Shown: in pieces, positions 26,919 to 36,363 of the stretch
Layout: every line of letters starts with the position of its first letter
Numbering within the stretch: position 1 is the first letter of the stretch
Source: AP-15 sp963736715
Lineage (GTDB): Bacteria > Pseudomonadota > Alphaproteobacteria > ATCC43930 > CGMCC-115725
Assembly: GCA_963736715.1 (NCBI GenBank)
Contig: CAVTQA010000045.1
Coordinates: forward strand, 89,656-153,655
DNA: 64,000 nt
Reading direction: 5' to 3'
The notes under the pieces: generated by a model
Database searches by the model: none
What the model was told of the DNA's origin: nothing
What the model saw: the letters and a program-made list of their open reading frames with translations, nothing else
Program-made: the position numbers and the translations under genes

Positions 26919-27503
26919 TCAGCCGCCGGGCCGAGCCGCCCTGCTCCACCCTCGTGCCAGTTGGCCGAAGAGCGGCTGAGAGGTTTCGGCAGCGAGCTTT
27001 ACCCCGAGCTCCGAGAGTTTCGCGGAACCGCCGACCAGAGTCTCCAAACTGCTGCACGTGAACCCGGCATTCACCTCGATCGCATCGGAGAGCGTTTTCA
27101 CCGCAAGCAACTTCGTTGCTGTGCGCGCCAGCACATTCATGCCCGAGAGAGCCAATCCGGCCATCTCGGCGCTCAATGCTTCGAGGCCACGCGCCAGCGC
27201 CGCTTGTGATTGGGCGAGCGCCGCCGCAGCATCCCCCTCGAAATGCCCGGGAAAATCGGGCTTCGCGCTCTTCGGCGCTGGCGGGAGTGCGCCGATGCTC
27301 GGCGTTGTCGTCGCTGCAGCAGCCGCGAGATCCACAGCTGTCTCCATCGACTTGCCCGCCTCGACCAGCAGCTCGGCGGGTTTAGGCGGTTCGACCTCGC
27401 TCTGCCCGTTTGCCGGGGGCGGAGCTTCGACCGGCTTAAATGGCGCGGCCGGGGCCTCGCTCGCCCCGGACGCGCGTACAGAGCGTCTGCCCTTGGTTTC
27501 CAT
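26919..27503 (-). CDS. Phasin family protein (PHA granule-associated)
   Basis: A 194-residue protein starting METKGRRSVRASG. The N-terminal half is Pro/Ala-rich and disordered. The C-terminal half (residues about 95-190) is a long amphipathic helix typical of phasins (AAALAQSQAALARGLEAL, then NVLARTATKLLAVKTLSDAIE). Phasins coat polyhydroxyalkanoate granules and control their size. The Ala-rich, Cys-containing NAGFTCSSLETLVGG block near residue 150 fits phasin_2. It has its own promoter region with a repeated palindromic operator candidate. Confidence 0.82.
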   Translation of the reverse strand: METKGRRSVRASGASEAPAAPFKPVEAPPPANGQSEVEPPKPAELLVEAGKSMETAVDLAAAAATTTPSIGALPPAPKSAKPDFPGHFEGDAAAALAQSQAALARGLEALSAEMAGLALSGMNVLARTATKLLAVKTLSDAIEVNAGFTCSSLETLVGGSAKLSELGVKLAAETSQPLFGQLARGWSRAARPGG

Positions 27504-27534
27504 GATCTCAGCCTTGTCCTTCGCCGCGGTACAT

Positions 27535-27603
27535 CTCGCGCCGCACAACGTCTAAGGTAAGCGAAATGATCATGGTTCTCAAGCAAAATTGTGCGCCGCA
27601 CAA
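27535..27603 (-). promoter_or_regulatory. Candidate operator pair upstream of the phasin gene
   Basis: A perfect 15-bp palindrome, TTGTGCGCCGCACAA at 27589-27603, and a second, partial copy sharing GCGCCGCACAA at 27538-27548. Both are upstream of the phasin start at 27503. Two spaced copies of one dyad suggest a dimeric repressor. In PHA-producing bacteria the phasin gene is commonly repressed by PhaR; that this is a PhaR site is inference. Confidence 0.4.
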
Positions 27604-27950
27604 GATGTGCCTAGCGCAGCCCGTCGTTCGGCTGTGCCCTCGGAGCTCGCCGTCACCGATGGGGTCTCGACCGTCGTTTTGACCCCAGCGTTTTTCGGGA
27701 TCGCAACGCCCAGATAATTCGTGCCCCGAACGGCTTTCGCTCCGCGCGACAATCAATCGTTGCATGGTCCTCGGTCATTGGCTGTATTCGCAGCAAATCA
27801 ACAGCGAAAGCTCTCCTTTCGGTTGTGGCGCACAGCCGGGCGCTGGGTCATGCTCCGCCCCGCGCGTCTGGTGAAAGCCGCCGGCCCCGTATGAGGGCAA
27901 TCATGCAGTGCGAAAGAGGCAATTCTAAGATCGTCATCGGCATAGGCAGG

Positions 27951-28559
27951 TTACCCCCGGCAGGCGCCGAGTTCTTGCATGCGCGAGGCGAGCTGCTCGG
28001 ACCAGGCCTCAAAAGCATGATCGACATCGTTCCAGTTGTTGAGCGTATTTTCTACCACGGCCGTGGTGCCACCTCTTCGGTCGACGGCCTCGCAGAGCAG
28101 GCCCCCGTTCGTCGTATCCGTCGCGTAGCCCTCGGCCGTCGCAGTCCCGGCGAAGTAACCGACGCCATTGTTGAAGGCGAGCGATGCGAGGCTGTAGGCG
28201 GTGCCGACGTAAGGCGTGTAAGTCGCAACGGTGTTGACGGTGGAGTTGGGAATTGTGGCATCGACGAGCGCGAACCGCATCCGCATCGTATCCGGCGAGG
28301 GCGAAGTCACCATTTGTCAGCGCCTGCTGAGCGCATTGTAGAGATCGGAATAAAAAGCGTTGGCGGCAGCCTGCCGCTGCTCCACCGGCACGGTGTTTAG
28401 TTGGGAGTCCGGCGCCGCCCAGATTGCCACGGGCTCGAGGATGACCTTGTTGTACGACGCGAAATTCGCGGTCGGGCTGCGGTAGACAAGGTCCGGCTGG
28501 CCCGCACCGCCGGGATTGAGCAGCGACGGATCGGGAAGAAATCCCCCGACGGGCTGCAC
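27951..28559 (-). pseudogene. DUF3313-type lipoprotein with an in-frame stop
   Basis: Two stretches in the same frame are separated by a single TGA at 28317-28319. The upstream part has VGGFLPDPSLLNPGG and YNKVILEPVAIW; the downstream part has TMRMRFALVDATIPNS and AVDRRGGTTAVVENTLNNW. Joined they make a DUF3313 protein of about 200 residues, a family of outer-membrane-associated lipoproteins of unknown function. The expected lipoprotein signal peptide is missing; upstream the frame runs into the DUF202 gene, pointing to a deletion junction. The nonsense codon sits between residues NALSRR and QMVTS. Confidence 0.65.
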
Positions 28560-28564
28560 ACCCG

Positions 28565-29034
28565 TTATCTGTTTGGTGCCGCCGCCAATGATTTGGCCGC
28601 GTTGGACCAGACCGCAAAGAAGGCGAACAGGCCAACAAATATGAGGAGGATGGCGACGGCCATGACCGGCGATTGCATTCCCTCATTGGTAACGCCGGCG
28701 ATTGGTGCGAACGGTTCACCCCACAGATAGCGAATGGACCACCGGTACTGCCAAATGGAAATCACGAGCGCCAGGATGCCGCACAAAATCAGCGCGAGCC
28801 CTAAATATTCCGGCGCGGTTGGAAGATAGGCGGGACGGCTTCGCGGATCTGTTGCAAGTGGTTGATGTATTGGACGATCGCGAATCCGATGCCGATCAGC
28901 GCCACCGCGGTGCGCAGCCAGGCCATTATCGTGCGCTCGAGGGCTAGGCGGGTGCGGACCCAGGCAAAATGGCTGTCCGCCGTTACCCTAACTTCGAACC
29001 TGCCTGCGTTTGGGGCGGTTTGGGAACCTGCCAT
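28565..29034 (-). pseudogene. DUF202 membrane protein, copy A, one frameshift
   Basis: The N-terminal frame (from 29034: RFEVRVTADSHFAWVRTRLA, then RTIMAWLRTAVALIG) and the C-terminal frame (CGILALVISIWQYRW, ending 28565) are adjacent parts of one DUF202 protein. One base appears lost near 28825-28835. The copy at 36364-36807 is intact and closely similar, confirming the join. DUF202 proteins have three membrane spans; roles in stress or ion handling are suggested but unproved. The C-terminal end after FAFFAV differs from copy B and may be a fusion to DNA of the DUF3313 gene. Confidence 0.75.
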
Positions 29035-29054
29035 GCCTGGCCCTTCTATTTCTT

Positions 29055-31430
29055 TTATTGCCGTGCCATGGCGATGCGGATAGCATCCTCGGGCGAGACG
29101 AGGTGATCCGAGCTCTCGGCCGCGCCGCCGATGGCGAGCTGCACCCCCTTGACTGTTCCGTTAAACGCGTTGCCGCGCGAACCGTAGTCGGGGGACACGG
29201 GGGCGCCGCTGTCCTCGCCGACGTCGCAGCCATCGTCGGCGGAGAAGACCATGGCCTGTGTCATTGGGATCGCTCCCTCGCCGACCTTCTCGCCATCGAC
29301 ATAGAGCGTCACCTTTCCGCCCTTGCCGAGGCCGCCGCCGGCGTAGGCAAACTCCATGCGTACCTGGTGTTCGCCGGCCGGCAATGCCCGCGCGGCTTCA
29401 ACGTAGTAGTGATTCACCCCCGCCACGTTGTAGCAGTATTTGAGCTTGCCGTTTTTCGCGTAGAGGCTCCAGCCGCCGATATTGGCGCCCTGGGCGATTA
29501 TCACGCCCTCGGCCCCCGTCTCTGGGACCACGATCTCGGCAGTGACGGAGTGGGACTTGTTTTTTATATTCAGGACGCAATTCTCCGACAGCCGCCCCAT
29601 GCCGCTGAAGAGCAACTGGGTGTTCCCGCGGATCAGCACCGGCCGGCCGGCGGTGTCAGGGTTCATCTTCTCGACAACCCGGTCGTCGATCGGCAACACA
29701 TTGTAGCGCGTCGCCTCGATCAGCCACAGTCGCCGCAGCTCGTGCAGCTTCTCCGGCATTTTTTTGGCGAGGTCGCTGGCCTGGCTCCAGTCCTTGGTGG
29801 TGTCGTAGAGCTCCCAGACATCGTCGTCGAGGGCCACGGTCTTCCGCCCCACGAGCACCCAGGGCGTGCCGTGCTTCGTCACCGCAGTCCAGCCCTTGTG
29901 GTAGATGCCGCGGTTGCCGAACATTTCGAAGTACTGCGTCTCGTGCCGCTCTGCGGCGTTAACGTCGTCGAACGAGTACAGCATGCTCACGCCCTCGATG
30001 CGCCGCTGCTGCACGCCGTTGACCGAGACCGGCTCGGGCAGCCCAGCCGCCTCGAGGATCGTGGGTGCGACGTCGATGACATGATGGAACTGCGAGCGGA
30101 TTTCGCCTTTCGCCTTGATGCCGTTGGGCCAGTGCACGATGGTGCCGTTGCGGGTCCCGCCCCAGTGGGAGGCGACCTGCTTGGTCCACTGGTAAGGCGT
30201 GTTCATCGCATGCGCCCAGCCCACGGCGTAGTGGTTGTACAACTCCGGCCCGCCGAGCTTCTCGTACCGCTCCATGAGGAATTCCGGGGTCTCGAGGGCC
30301 GCCAGGCCGTTGAAGTTGGCCATCTCGTTGTAGGCGCCATTCAACGTGCCCTCGGCCGAGGCGCCGTTGTCGCCGGTGATGTAGTAGATCAGGGTATCGT
30401 CGAGGATGTCGAGCTTCTTCAAGCCGTCGAGCAGGCGTCCGACATGGTGGTCGGTGTACTCCAGGAACCCTGCGTAGACCTCCATCTGGCGGCGCAGGAT
30501 GGGCTTTAATGCCTCGGGCATGTCGTCCCACGCCGGAATTTCGGTATGGCGCGCGGTGAGCTGGCAGTCTGCCGGGATGACGCCGAGCGCCTTCTGCCGG
30601 GCGATGGTCTCTTCGCGCAGCTTGTCCCAGCCCTGGTCGAATTTGCCCTTGTACTTGTCGGCCCATTCCCTGGGCACATGGTGAGGCGCGTGGGTCGCGC
30701 CGGGCGCGAAGTAGACAAAGAAGGGCTTGTCGGGTGCCAGCGCCTTTTGCTGCGAGACCCAGGCCATCGCCTTGTCCGTCATGTCCGCCATGAAGTGGTA
30801 GCCCTCTTCAGGCGTCTTTTTCGGCTCGACCGGCGTGGTGCCTTCGTACAGCGTGGGGTACCACTGGTTCGCTTCGCCGCCGATAAAGCCGTAAAAATAC
30901 TCGAACCCGCCGCCGCCAGTGGGCCATGCGTCGAATGGTCCGACCGGGCTCGTCTCCCACACCGGCACTTCGTGGCATTTACCGAACTGCGCGGTCGAGT
31001 AGCCGTTGAGCTTCAGGGTCCGGGCGAGCGGCGAGATGGTATTGGGCAGCACCGAGCTGTAGCCCGGCGCGCCGGTTGCAATCTCGGTGATGCCGCCCAT
31101 GCCTGCGGAGTGATGGTTGCGCCCGGTCAGCAGCGCCGCCCGCGTCGGGGAGCAGAGGGCCGTGGTGTGGAAGCGGTTGTACTTCAGCCCGCCCGCCGCA
31201 AGCTTTTCCAGGTTCGGCGTCTGACAGGGGCCGCCAAAGGCGCTGTTGGAACCGAACCCGGCGTCGTCGATCAGGATCAGCAGCACGTTGGGCGCGCCCT
31301 TGGGCGGTCGCAACTGCTCGATTGGCGGAAATTTGGTGTCCGGATCCTTTGCATCATAAGTGATCAGCCCGGTTCGCTCGGGCGTGGGGATCGGGAGATG
31401 CGAACGATATTTCTTGTTTTCACTGCTCAT
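29055..31430 (-). CDS. Arylsulfatase, Cys-type, large (with C-terminal beta domain)
   Basis: A 791-residue sulfatase. The formylglycine-precursor motif C93-S-P-T-R (CSPTRAALLTGRN) marks a Cys-type enzyme that needs FGE. Metal-binding residues are visible in LLILIDDAGFGS (DD at 55-56) and YYITGDNGASAEG. Residues about 600-790 are a beta-sandwich-like extension (MEFAYAGGGLGKGGKVTLYVDG) as in long bacterial arylsulfatases. No signal peptide is evident, so it is cytoplasmic or exported unconventionally. It hydrolyses sulfate esters; the aryl or sugar substrate is unknown. It lies with an SDR gene and FGE on the same strand. Confidence 0.93.
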   Translation of the reverse strand: MSSENKKYRSHLPIPTPERTGLITYDAKDPDTKFPPIEQLRPPKGAPNVLLILIDDAGFGSNSAFGGPCQTPNLEKLAAGGLKYNRFHTTALCSPTRAALLTGRNHHSAGMGGITEIATGAPGYSSVLPNTISPLARTLKLNGYSTAQFGKCHEVPVWETSPVGPFDAWPTGGGGFEYFYGFIGGEANQWYPTLYEGTTPVEPKKTPEEGYHFMADMTDKAMAWVSQQKALAPDKPFFVYFAPGATHAPHHVPREWADKYKGKFDQGWDKLREETIARQKALGVIPADCQLTARHTEIPAWDDMPEALKPILRRQMEVYAGFLEYTDHHVGRLLDGLKKLDILDDTLIYYITGDNGASAEGTLNGAYNEMANFNGLAALETPEFLMERYEKLGGPELYNHYAVGWAHAMNTPYQWTKQVASHWGGTRNGTIVHWPNGIKAKGEIRSQFHHVIDVAPTILEAAGLPEPVSVNGVQQRRIEGVSMLYSFDDVNAAERHETQYFEMFGNRGIYHKGWTAVTKHGTPWVLVGRKTVALDDDVWELYDTTKDWSQASDLAKKMPEKLHELRRLWLIEATRYNVLPIDDRVVEKMNPDTAGRPVLIRGNTQLLFSGMGRLSENCVLNIKNKSHSVTAEIVVPETGAEGVIIAQGANIGGWSLYAKNGKLKYCYNVAGVNHYYVEAARALPAGEHQVRMEFAYAGGGLGKGGKVTLYVDGEKVGEGAIPMTQAMVFSADDGCDVGEDSGAPVSPDYGSRGNAFNGTVKGVQLAIGGAAESSDHLVSPEDAIRIAMARQ

Positions 31431-31500
31431 CGTCTGATCGTCCTTCGCGTTGTGGCGGGTATCAGTGACCGCGCGGGCGCCACCCGCACCGGCCCGGCGC

Positions 31501-32268
31501 TTAGAGACCGACGCTCGCGTGCATGAGACCGCCGTCGGCGAAAATCGTCGTCGCGGTCAGATAGCTCGCCGCCTCGCCGGCGAGAAAGCCGACGACGCGC
31601 GCGATCTCCTCCGGGCGCGCCATCCGCTGCAGCGGGATCGCCTTGTCGAGCAGCGCCAGCTTTGCCGGGTCGTCCGTCGCCGAAACATTGATCGGCGTTG
31701 CGACCGCACCCGGCCCCACCCCGACAACGAGAATGTTTTGCGGCGCGAGTTCGACCCCGGCCGTGCGCGTCAGCATGCGCATGCCGCCTTTGGACAGGCA
31801 ATAAGCGGTATTGCCCGGCATCGGCCAGTCTTCGTGGACCGAGCTGATGTTGATGATCCGGCCGCCACCGCCCTGCTTGATCATCTGTTTGGCGGCGATT
31901 TGCGTGCCGAAAAAAGCGCTTTTGAGATTGATCGCCATGACCCGTTCGTACTGGTCCTCGGTCGTGTCGAGGATCGAGGTGCGGGTCTCCACGCCGGCAT
32001 TATTGACCATGATGTCGAGCCGGCCGAATTTGCCGACCGCCTGATCGACCAGCATCTGCAGGTCGGCGAGCTTGCTGACATCGGCTTTGACGCCGATCGA
32101 CTGATCGCCGAGTTTGCAGAGCTCCCGTTCGAGCGCGTCGGTCGCCTCGGGATGGGCCACATAATCGATGACGATATTGGCCTGCAGCCGCGCCAGTTCG
32201 AGAACGATCGCCTGGCCGATCCCGCTATTGCCGCCGGTAACAATGGCAACCTTGCCCTTTAAAGACAT
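31501..32268 (-). CDS. SDR family NAD(P)-dependent oxidoreductase
   Basis: A 255-residue short-chain dehydrogenase. The start is placed at 32268 (MSLKGKVAIVTGG), with GGAGTTCTG upstream. The cofactor loop is TGGNSGIGQA (residues about 11-20), the NNAG motif is present, the catalytic Ser is in IINISSVHED, and the catalytic pair in YCLSKGG (YxxxK). It most resembles glucose/ribitol dehydrogenases. Lying between the large sulfatase and FGE, it could oxidise the sugar or alcohol freed by desulfation (inference). Confidence 0.92.
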   Translation of the reverse strand: MSLKGKVAIVTGGNSGIGQAIVLELARLQANIVIDYVAHPEATDALERELCKLGDQSIGVKADVSKLADLQMLVDQAVGKFGRLDIMVNNAGVETRTSILDTTEDQYERVMAINLKSAFFGTQIAAKQMIKQGGGGRIINISSVHEDWPMPGNTAYCLSKGGMRMLTRTAGVELAPQNILVVGVGPGAVATPINVSATDDPAKLALLDKAIPLQRMARPEEIARVVGFLAGEAASYLTATTIFADGGLMHASVGL

Positions 32269-32326
32269 TATCAGAACTCCTCGATTCCGGTTCCCGGCTG
32301 TCAGTCGGCGTCGATGATCAATGCCA

Positions 32327-33337
32327 TTACATCGATGCTCCCGCCTGACGCACGATGCAGCGGAAACCGACATGGCTGGTCGAGGTGTCCACCGGCTCCG
32401 GATGCCGTGCGGCCGGGCGGTAGCGGCGGCAATAATTCGGTGCGCACAGGTGCGAGCCGCCTTTCAGCACCTTACGAGGAATTTTGATTTTGGGCTGGCA
32501 AGGGTCGTAGCTCGAATCCTCGCGACCGCCCCGCGGGTTGGTCGGGATGCAGCACGCCTTGTCGGCATCGACCTCGTGGCCGGGTGAGTACCAGTCGCTG
32601 ATCCATTCCCACACGTTGCCGATCATGTCATAGACGCCGTAGCCGTTCGGTGGGAATGCGGTCACCGGCGAGGTGCGCTCGTATCCGTCAAGCTTGAGAT
32701 TCTCGTGCGGAAAGGCACCCTGCCAGGTGTTTGCCATCTGCTTGCCGCCGGGCGAGAGTTCATCGCCCCAGGCAAACTCGGCCCCGTCGAGCCCGCCGCG
32801 GGCGGCAAACTCCCACTCCGCTTCGGTCGGCAAGTCCTTGCCCGCCCATTTCGCGTAAGCCAAGGCGTCGCTGTAGGCGACGTGAACGACCGGATGATCA
32901 TTGAGCCCACTGAGCGAGCTGCGCGGTCCGCAGGGCCGCCTCCAGTTGGCGCCAAACTTGAACGCCCACCACTGGCTCCAGTTGTCCATATCATCGATCG
33001 GATGCTTCGGCGGATTGAAAACCAGGGAGCCCGCCCTTAGCATGTTCGGCAGAGCTCCCGGATAGTCCTTCGGATCCGGCGCGATCTCGGCGAAGGTGAC
33101 ATGGCCGGTCGCCCTGACGAACTCGCGGAATTCTCGATTGGTCACCGGAGCGCGATCGATCCAGAAGGCGTCGACTGTCACGCTATGGACTGGCGCCTCT
33201 TCCGCGTAATGCTTGTCCGACCCCATGCGGAAGGTGCCGCCCGGAATCCAGACCATATCGCCGTAGCGCGCGCTCACTGGAGTCGCATTTTGCGGCCGAA
33301 GCAGCCTGACAGCGTCAACCTTGTCTTTTAATAACAT
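32327..33337 (-). CDS. Formylglycine-generating enzyme (sulfatase maturation)
   Basis: A 336-residue FGE/SUMF1-type protein. The two redox-catalytic cysteines are present as C298 and C303 in GGSHLCAPNYC, matching the FGE active site, together with GNVWEWISDWYS, DLPTEAEWEFAARGG and the C-terminal HVGFRC. It oxidises the Cys of the sulfatase CxPxR/CxAxR motif to formylglycine, using oxygen and copper. The start at 33337 is supported by GAGGAAG upstream; an ATG 39 bp earlier is possible. It lies in one leftward cluster with two Cys-type sulfatases. Confidence 0.92.
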   Translation of the reverse strand: MLLKDKVDAVRLLRPQNATPVSARYGDMVWIPGGTFRMGSDKHYAEEAPVHSVTVDAFWIDRAPVTNREFREFVRATGHVTFAEIAPDPKDYPGALPNMLRAGSLVFNPPKHPIDDMDNWSQWWAFKFGANWRRPCGPRSSLSGLNDHPVVHVAYSDALAYAKWAGKDLPTEAEWEFAARGGLDGAEFAWGDELSPGGKQMANTWQGAFPHENLKLDGYERTSPVTAFPPNGYGVYDMIGNVWEWISDWYSPGHEVDADKACCIPTNPRGGREDSSYDPCQPKIKIPRKVLKGGSHLCAPNYCRRYRPAARHPEPVDTSTSHVGFRCIVRQAGASM

Positions 33338-33387
33338 AAACGGCTTCCTCGCTTCCGGGGCCCCGGGTTGTTCCAAATGGCTATCGC

Positions 33388-34668
33388 TCAGCGCGAGCTC
33401 GTCGCATCGAACACGATCTGATCGTACTCCCAGAGGCGTTTGATAAATCTGCGGGCTTGCTCATTACCAGCCGCTCCCGCGCCCCGCAGGATCTCATCGA
33501 CTGAGCGGCTGCCGTCGATTGCGGCCAAGATGCGCTCCTGCGCGATATCGATCGGAAGGGCGAGATCGGGGTAGGTGTGGGCTCGATTGATGAGGACGGC
33601 CGCGAAACCGGCGGGCGCCCGGTCCCGAATCCAGAGGGTCCACGGCAGACGCAGCGGAACGTAGCCGCGCCAGGCGTCGCCGTCGAACGCGACCGGCTGA
33701 CTTTCGCGGGGGCAATCGTCGCGATAGGCGATGAAGTTGTGCCTGGTCATGGTCCCGCGCAACAGCTCGACCGCGGCGTGCTGCGATTGTGGCGACAGCG
33801 AGGCGAGACGTGCGGCGTGTGGTGTGCCCGCTATTGCTCCGCACTGCGGGAGATACGGAGCCTGCTCGAACCAGCGCCCAAATGATAGGCCGCACCGCTC
33901 CAGCCAAGCGTGGAGCTGCGGCACGGTGTAAGCTCGATCTTGAGGATGAAGCAGTGCGTCGGCGAGCGCATCGGGATAGGTGAAATCCTTGGCTCGCCTG
34001 GCGACACCGGCGATTGGATGGTCGGCTGACAGCGCACCGATCGTGATGCCGAGATCGCTCAACTCCTGCTCGTTGGCCGCGACCCCGAGCAGGCGGCAAT
34101 ACTCCCGCATCATGTAGATCCCGGCGCGCCCGTATGCCGCATAAACCATCACCTGCATTGCGCCGTCGGGCGCTAGGACATCGCGTAATGCCTGCAGGCC
34201 GATATCGGGGTCGGGCAGGTGGTGGAGCACACCGGTGCAGACGATCTGATCGAAGCTTTGCCCGAGTTGCCCGACCTCTTCGATCGCGAGCCGATGGAGA
34301 TCGAGGTTTCGCAAGCCGTATTTTCGCTGAAGATCGCGGGTGTGGCGCAGGCTGGTCTCGCTGATGTCGATTGCCGTGACCCGAGCATCGGGCTCGCGCA
34401 GCGCATGGATGGCAGCCTGGGATGTTCCGCAGCCGGCGATCAGGATCGCTCGATGTGCCCGCGGCGCCTCCGTTGGCCACAGCAGGAGGGACAATGCCCG
34501 GCGCCGATCCGGGTTTCTGTAGAGGTCGCGGTGTCGATCCAGGTTGCCGATCGGCGCCGGATACGGGTGGCGTTCGTAGAACGCGCGCACTGGGTCGGCC
34601 GGATCGGCGGGCGCTGGTGTTCTCGTCTCTTCCGGGGCCATGTGCGTCTGTTCGTACCCTTCCTCCAT
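33388..34668 (-). CDS. Class I SAM-dependent methyltransferase
   Basis: A 426-residue two-part protein. The N-terminal half has the Rossmann motif I ILIAGCGTSQAAIH (residues about 75-88), ARVTAIDISETSL (motif II) and VCTGVLHHLPDPD (motif IV). The C-terminal about 180 residues are not recognised and include an acidic YRDDCPRESQP stretch. It occurs between the FGE gene (50 bp) and sulfatase 2 (78 bp), so it looks like part of the sulfatase cluster. The methyl acceptor is unknown. Confidence 0.85.
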   Translation of the reverse strand: MEEGYEQTHMAPEETRTPAPADPADPVRAFYERHPYPAPIGNLDRHRDLYRNPDRRRALSLLLWPTEAPRAHRAILIAGCGTSQAAIHALREPDARVTAIDISETSLRHTRDLQRKYGLRNLDLHRLAIEEVGQLGQSFDQIVCTGVLHHLPDPDIGLQALRDVLAPDGAMQVMVYAAYGRAGIYMMREYCRLLGVAANEQELSDLGITIGALSADHPIAGVARRAKDFTYPDALADALLHPQDRAYTVPQLHAWLERCGLSFGRWFEQAPYLPQCGAIAGTPHAARLASLSPQSQHAAVELLRGTMTRHNFIAYRDDCPRESQPVAFDGDAWRGYVPLRLPWTLWIRDRAPAGFAAVLINRAHTYPDLALPIDIAQERILAAIDGSRSVDEILRGAGAAGNEQARRFIKRLWEYDQIVFDATSSR

Positions 34669-34746
34669 CGACCGCTCCTCCGAACCCGCTTTGGGCGGCC
34701 GCCGGGGTTTACCCGGACGGCTGCCCTCTATCGAGGTTCGAGCGGG

Positions 34747-36294
34747 TTACGAGTGCGTGGGCTCCTGCATCTTGCGAAGCACCTCGTCGAGGTTGAAGCT
34801 GGCCGCCTTCTGGCGCTGCGGATATTCCCGGAAGGTCTGCAGGAATTCCCCGACAAAGGCCTGCGCCGGCACCAGCATGTAGGCGTGGCCGATCATCCAA
34901 TCCCAATAGGTGTTCGAGGTGATGTCGGCTCGCTCGAACGGGTCGGTGCGGAGATTGAAGATCTTCGGCACGCGCAGGTTGGTGAACGGCTCGGCCCACA
35001 GCTCCATCGTGCCGGGCGACCGCTGCTCCGAGAATACCAGCTTAAAATTGTCGTAGCGCAATGCGACGAGCTCCTGGTCGTCACTGCAGTAGAGGAACCA
35101 CTCGCGCGGGCTCTTTTCGACCTCGCCCGTCAGGTACGGCACCAAGTTGAAGCCATCGAGATGGACCTTGTAAGTCATGTCGCCGATCGTATGGCCCTTC
35201 AACAGCTTATCCTTGACCTCGGCATCTCCGGCCATGGCGAGGAAGGTCGGCATCCAGTCGTGATGCGCGACCATCTGGTTCGACACGGTGCCGGGCTTGA
35301 TCTTGCCCGGCCAGCGGACCACGCACGGCACCCGATAGGCACCTTCCCAGTTGGTGTTCTTTTCGCTGCGGAACGGCGTCATCGCACCGTCGGGCCAGGA
35401 ATTCATGTGCGGGCCGTTGTCGGTGCCGTACATGACAAAAGTGTTATTGGCAATGCCGGCATCGTCGAGCGCTTTCAGCACCTGGCCGACATTCTTGTCG
35501 TGATCGATCATCGTGTCGTGGTATTCGCTCTGCCAGCGGCCCGCCTGGCCCCGGCTCTCCGGCTTCACATGCGTGCGGAAATGCATATGGGTGAAGTTGA
35601 CCCACAGAAAGAACGGTTGGCCGGCCTGGGCCTGCCGCTTGATGTATTCCTCGGCGCGGCTGGCGACGTCGTCGTCGATCGTTTCCATACGCTTCTTGGT
35701 CAGCGGGCCGGTGTCGCGGATGGTCTGCTTGCCGACCCTACCGAAGCGCGGATCGACCGTCGCATCATCGGTGTCGGTGGCCTTGCAGTCCATGACACCG
35801 CGCGGACCGAACCTCTCGCGGAAGTGCGGAAAATCCCGTGGGTTCGGATAATCCGGCAATTCCGGCTCTTCCTCGGCGTTCAGGTGATAGAGATTGCCGT
35901 AGAACTCGTCGAAGCCATGCATCGTCGGCAGGTATTCGTTGCGATCGCCGAGGTGGTTCTTGCCGAACTGGGCAGTGGCATAACCCAACGGTTTGAGCAG
36001 TTCGGCAATGGTCGGGTCTTCCTTGTGCAGACCGACCGTGGCCGCCGGGAATCCGACCTTGGTCAACCCGGTGCGCAAGCCGTGCTGACCGGTAAGAAAC
36101 GAGGATCGCCCGGCCGTGCAGCTCTGTTCGCCGTAGTAATCGGTGAAAAGCATGCCCTCCTGGGCGATGCGGTCGATATTGGGGGTCTGGTACCCCATCA
36201 ACCCGTGAGTGTAGCAACTCAGATTGGCGATGCCGATGTCGTCGCCCCAGATCACGACGATGTTCGGCTTGTTTGCTGCTCTGGATCTAGCCAT
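34747..36294 (-). CDS. Arylsulfatase, Cys-type
   Basis: A 515-residue sulfatase. The formylglycine motif is C59-T-A-G-R (SCTAGRSSFLTG), preceded by an IVVIWGDDIG metal site (DD at 18-19); the MYGTDNGPHMNSWPDG metal strand is further on. No signal peptide is visible. It is distinct from the large sulfatase at 29055 and nearer to choline-sulfatase/arylsulfatase A relatives. The substrate is open. It is in the same leftward cluster as FGE, which is needed for its activity. Confidence 0.93.
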   Translation of the reverse strand: MARSRAANKPNIVVIWGDDIGIANLSCYTHGLMGYQTPNIDRIAQEGMLFTDYYGEQSCTAGRSSFLTGQHGLRTGLTKVGFPAATVGLHKEDPTIAELLKPLGYATAQFGKNHLGDRNEYLPTMHGFDEFYGNLYHLNAEEEPELPDYPNPRDFPHFRERFGPRGVMDCKATDTDDATVDPRFGRVGKQTIRDTGPLTKKRMETIDDDVASRAEEYIKRQAQAGQPFFLWVNFTHMHFRTHVKPESRGQAGRWQSEYHDTMIDHDKNVGQVLKALDDAGIANNTFVMYGTDNGPHMNSWPDGAMTPFRSEKNTNWEGAYRVPCVVRWPGKIKPGTVSNQMVAHHDWMPTFLAMAGDAEVKDKLLKGHTIGDMTYKVHLDGFNLVPYLTGEVEKSPREWFLYCSDDQELVALRYDNFKLVFSEQRSPGTMELWAEPFTNLRVPKIFNLRTDPFERADITSNTYWDWMIGHAYMLVPAQAFVGEFLQTFREYPQRQKAASFNLDEVLRKMQEPTHS

Positions 36295-36363
36295 CTCGAT
36301 CTCCTTGCGTTGGTCGGGTGTATCGAAAAGTGGTTATAGGTTGCAGTTGGTTGGCTTGGCCCG

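Noticed and set aside
28317..28319. In-frame TGA in the DUF3313 gene as a selenocysteine codon
   Set aside because: No SECIS-like hairpin seen after it, and DUF3313 proteins do not have Sec or a conserved Cys here; nonsense change is simpler.
29010..30509. Long + strand frame opposite arylsulfatase 1
   Set aside because: Shadow of the sulfatase gene; the sulfatase on the - strand has all family motifs.
34219..36339. 706-codon + strand frame opposite sulfatase 2 and the methyltransferase
   Set aside because: Spans two real genes on the other strand and has no recognisable domain.
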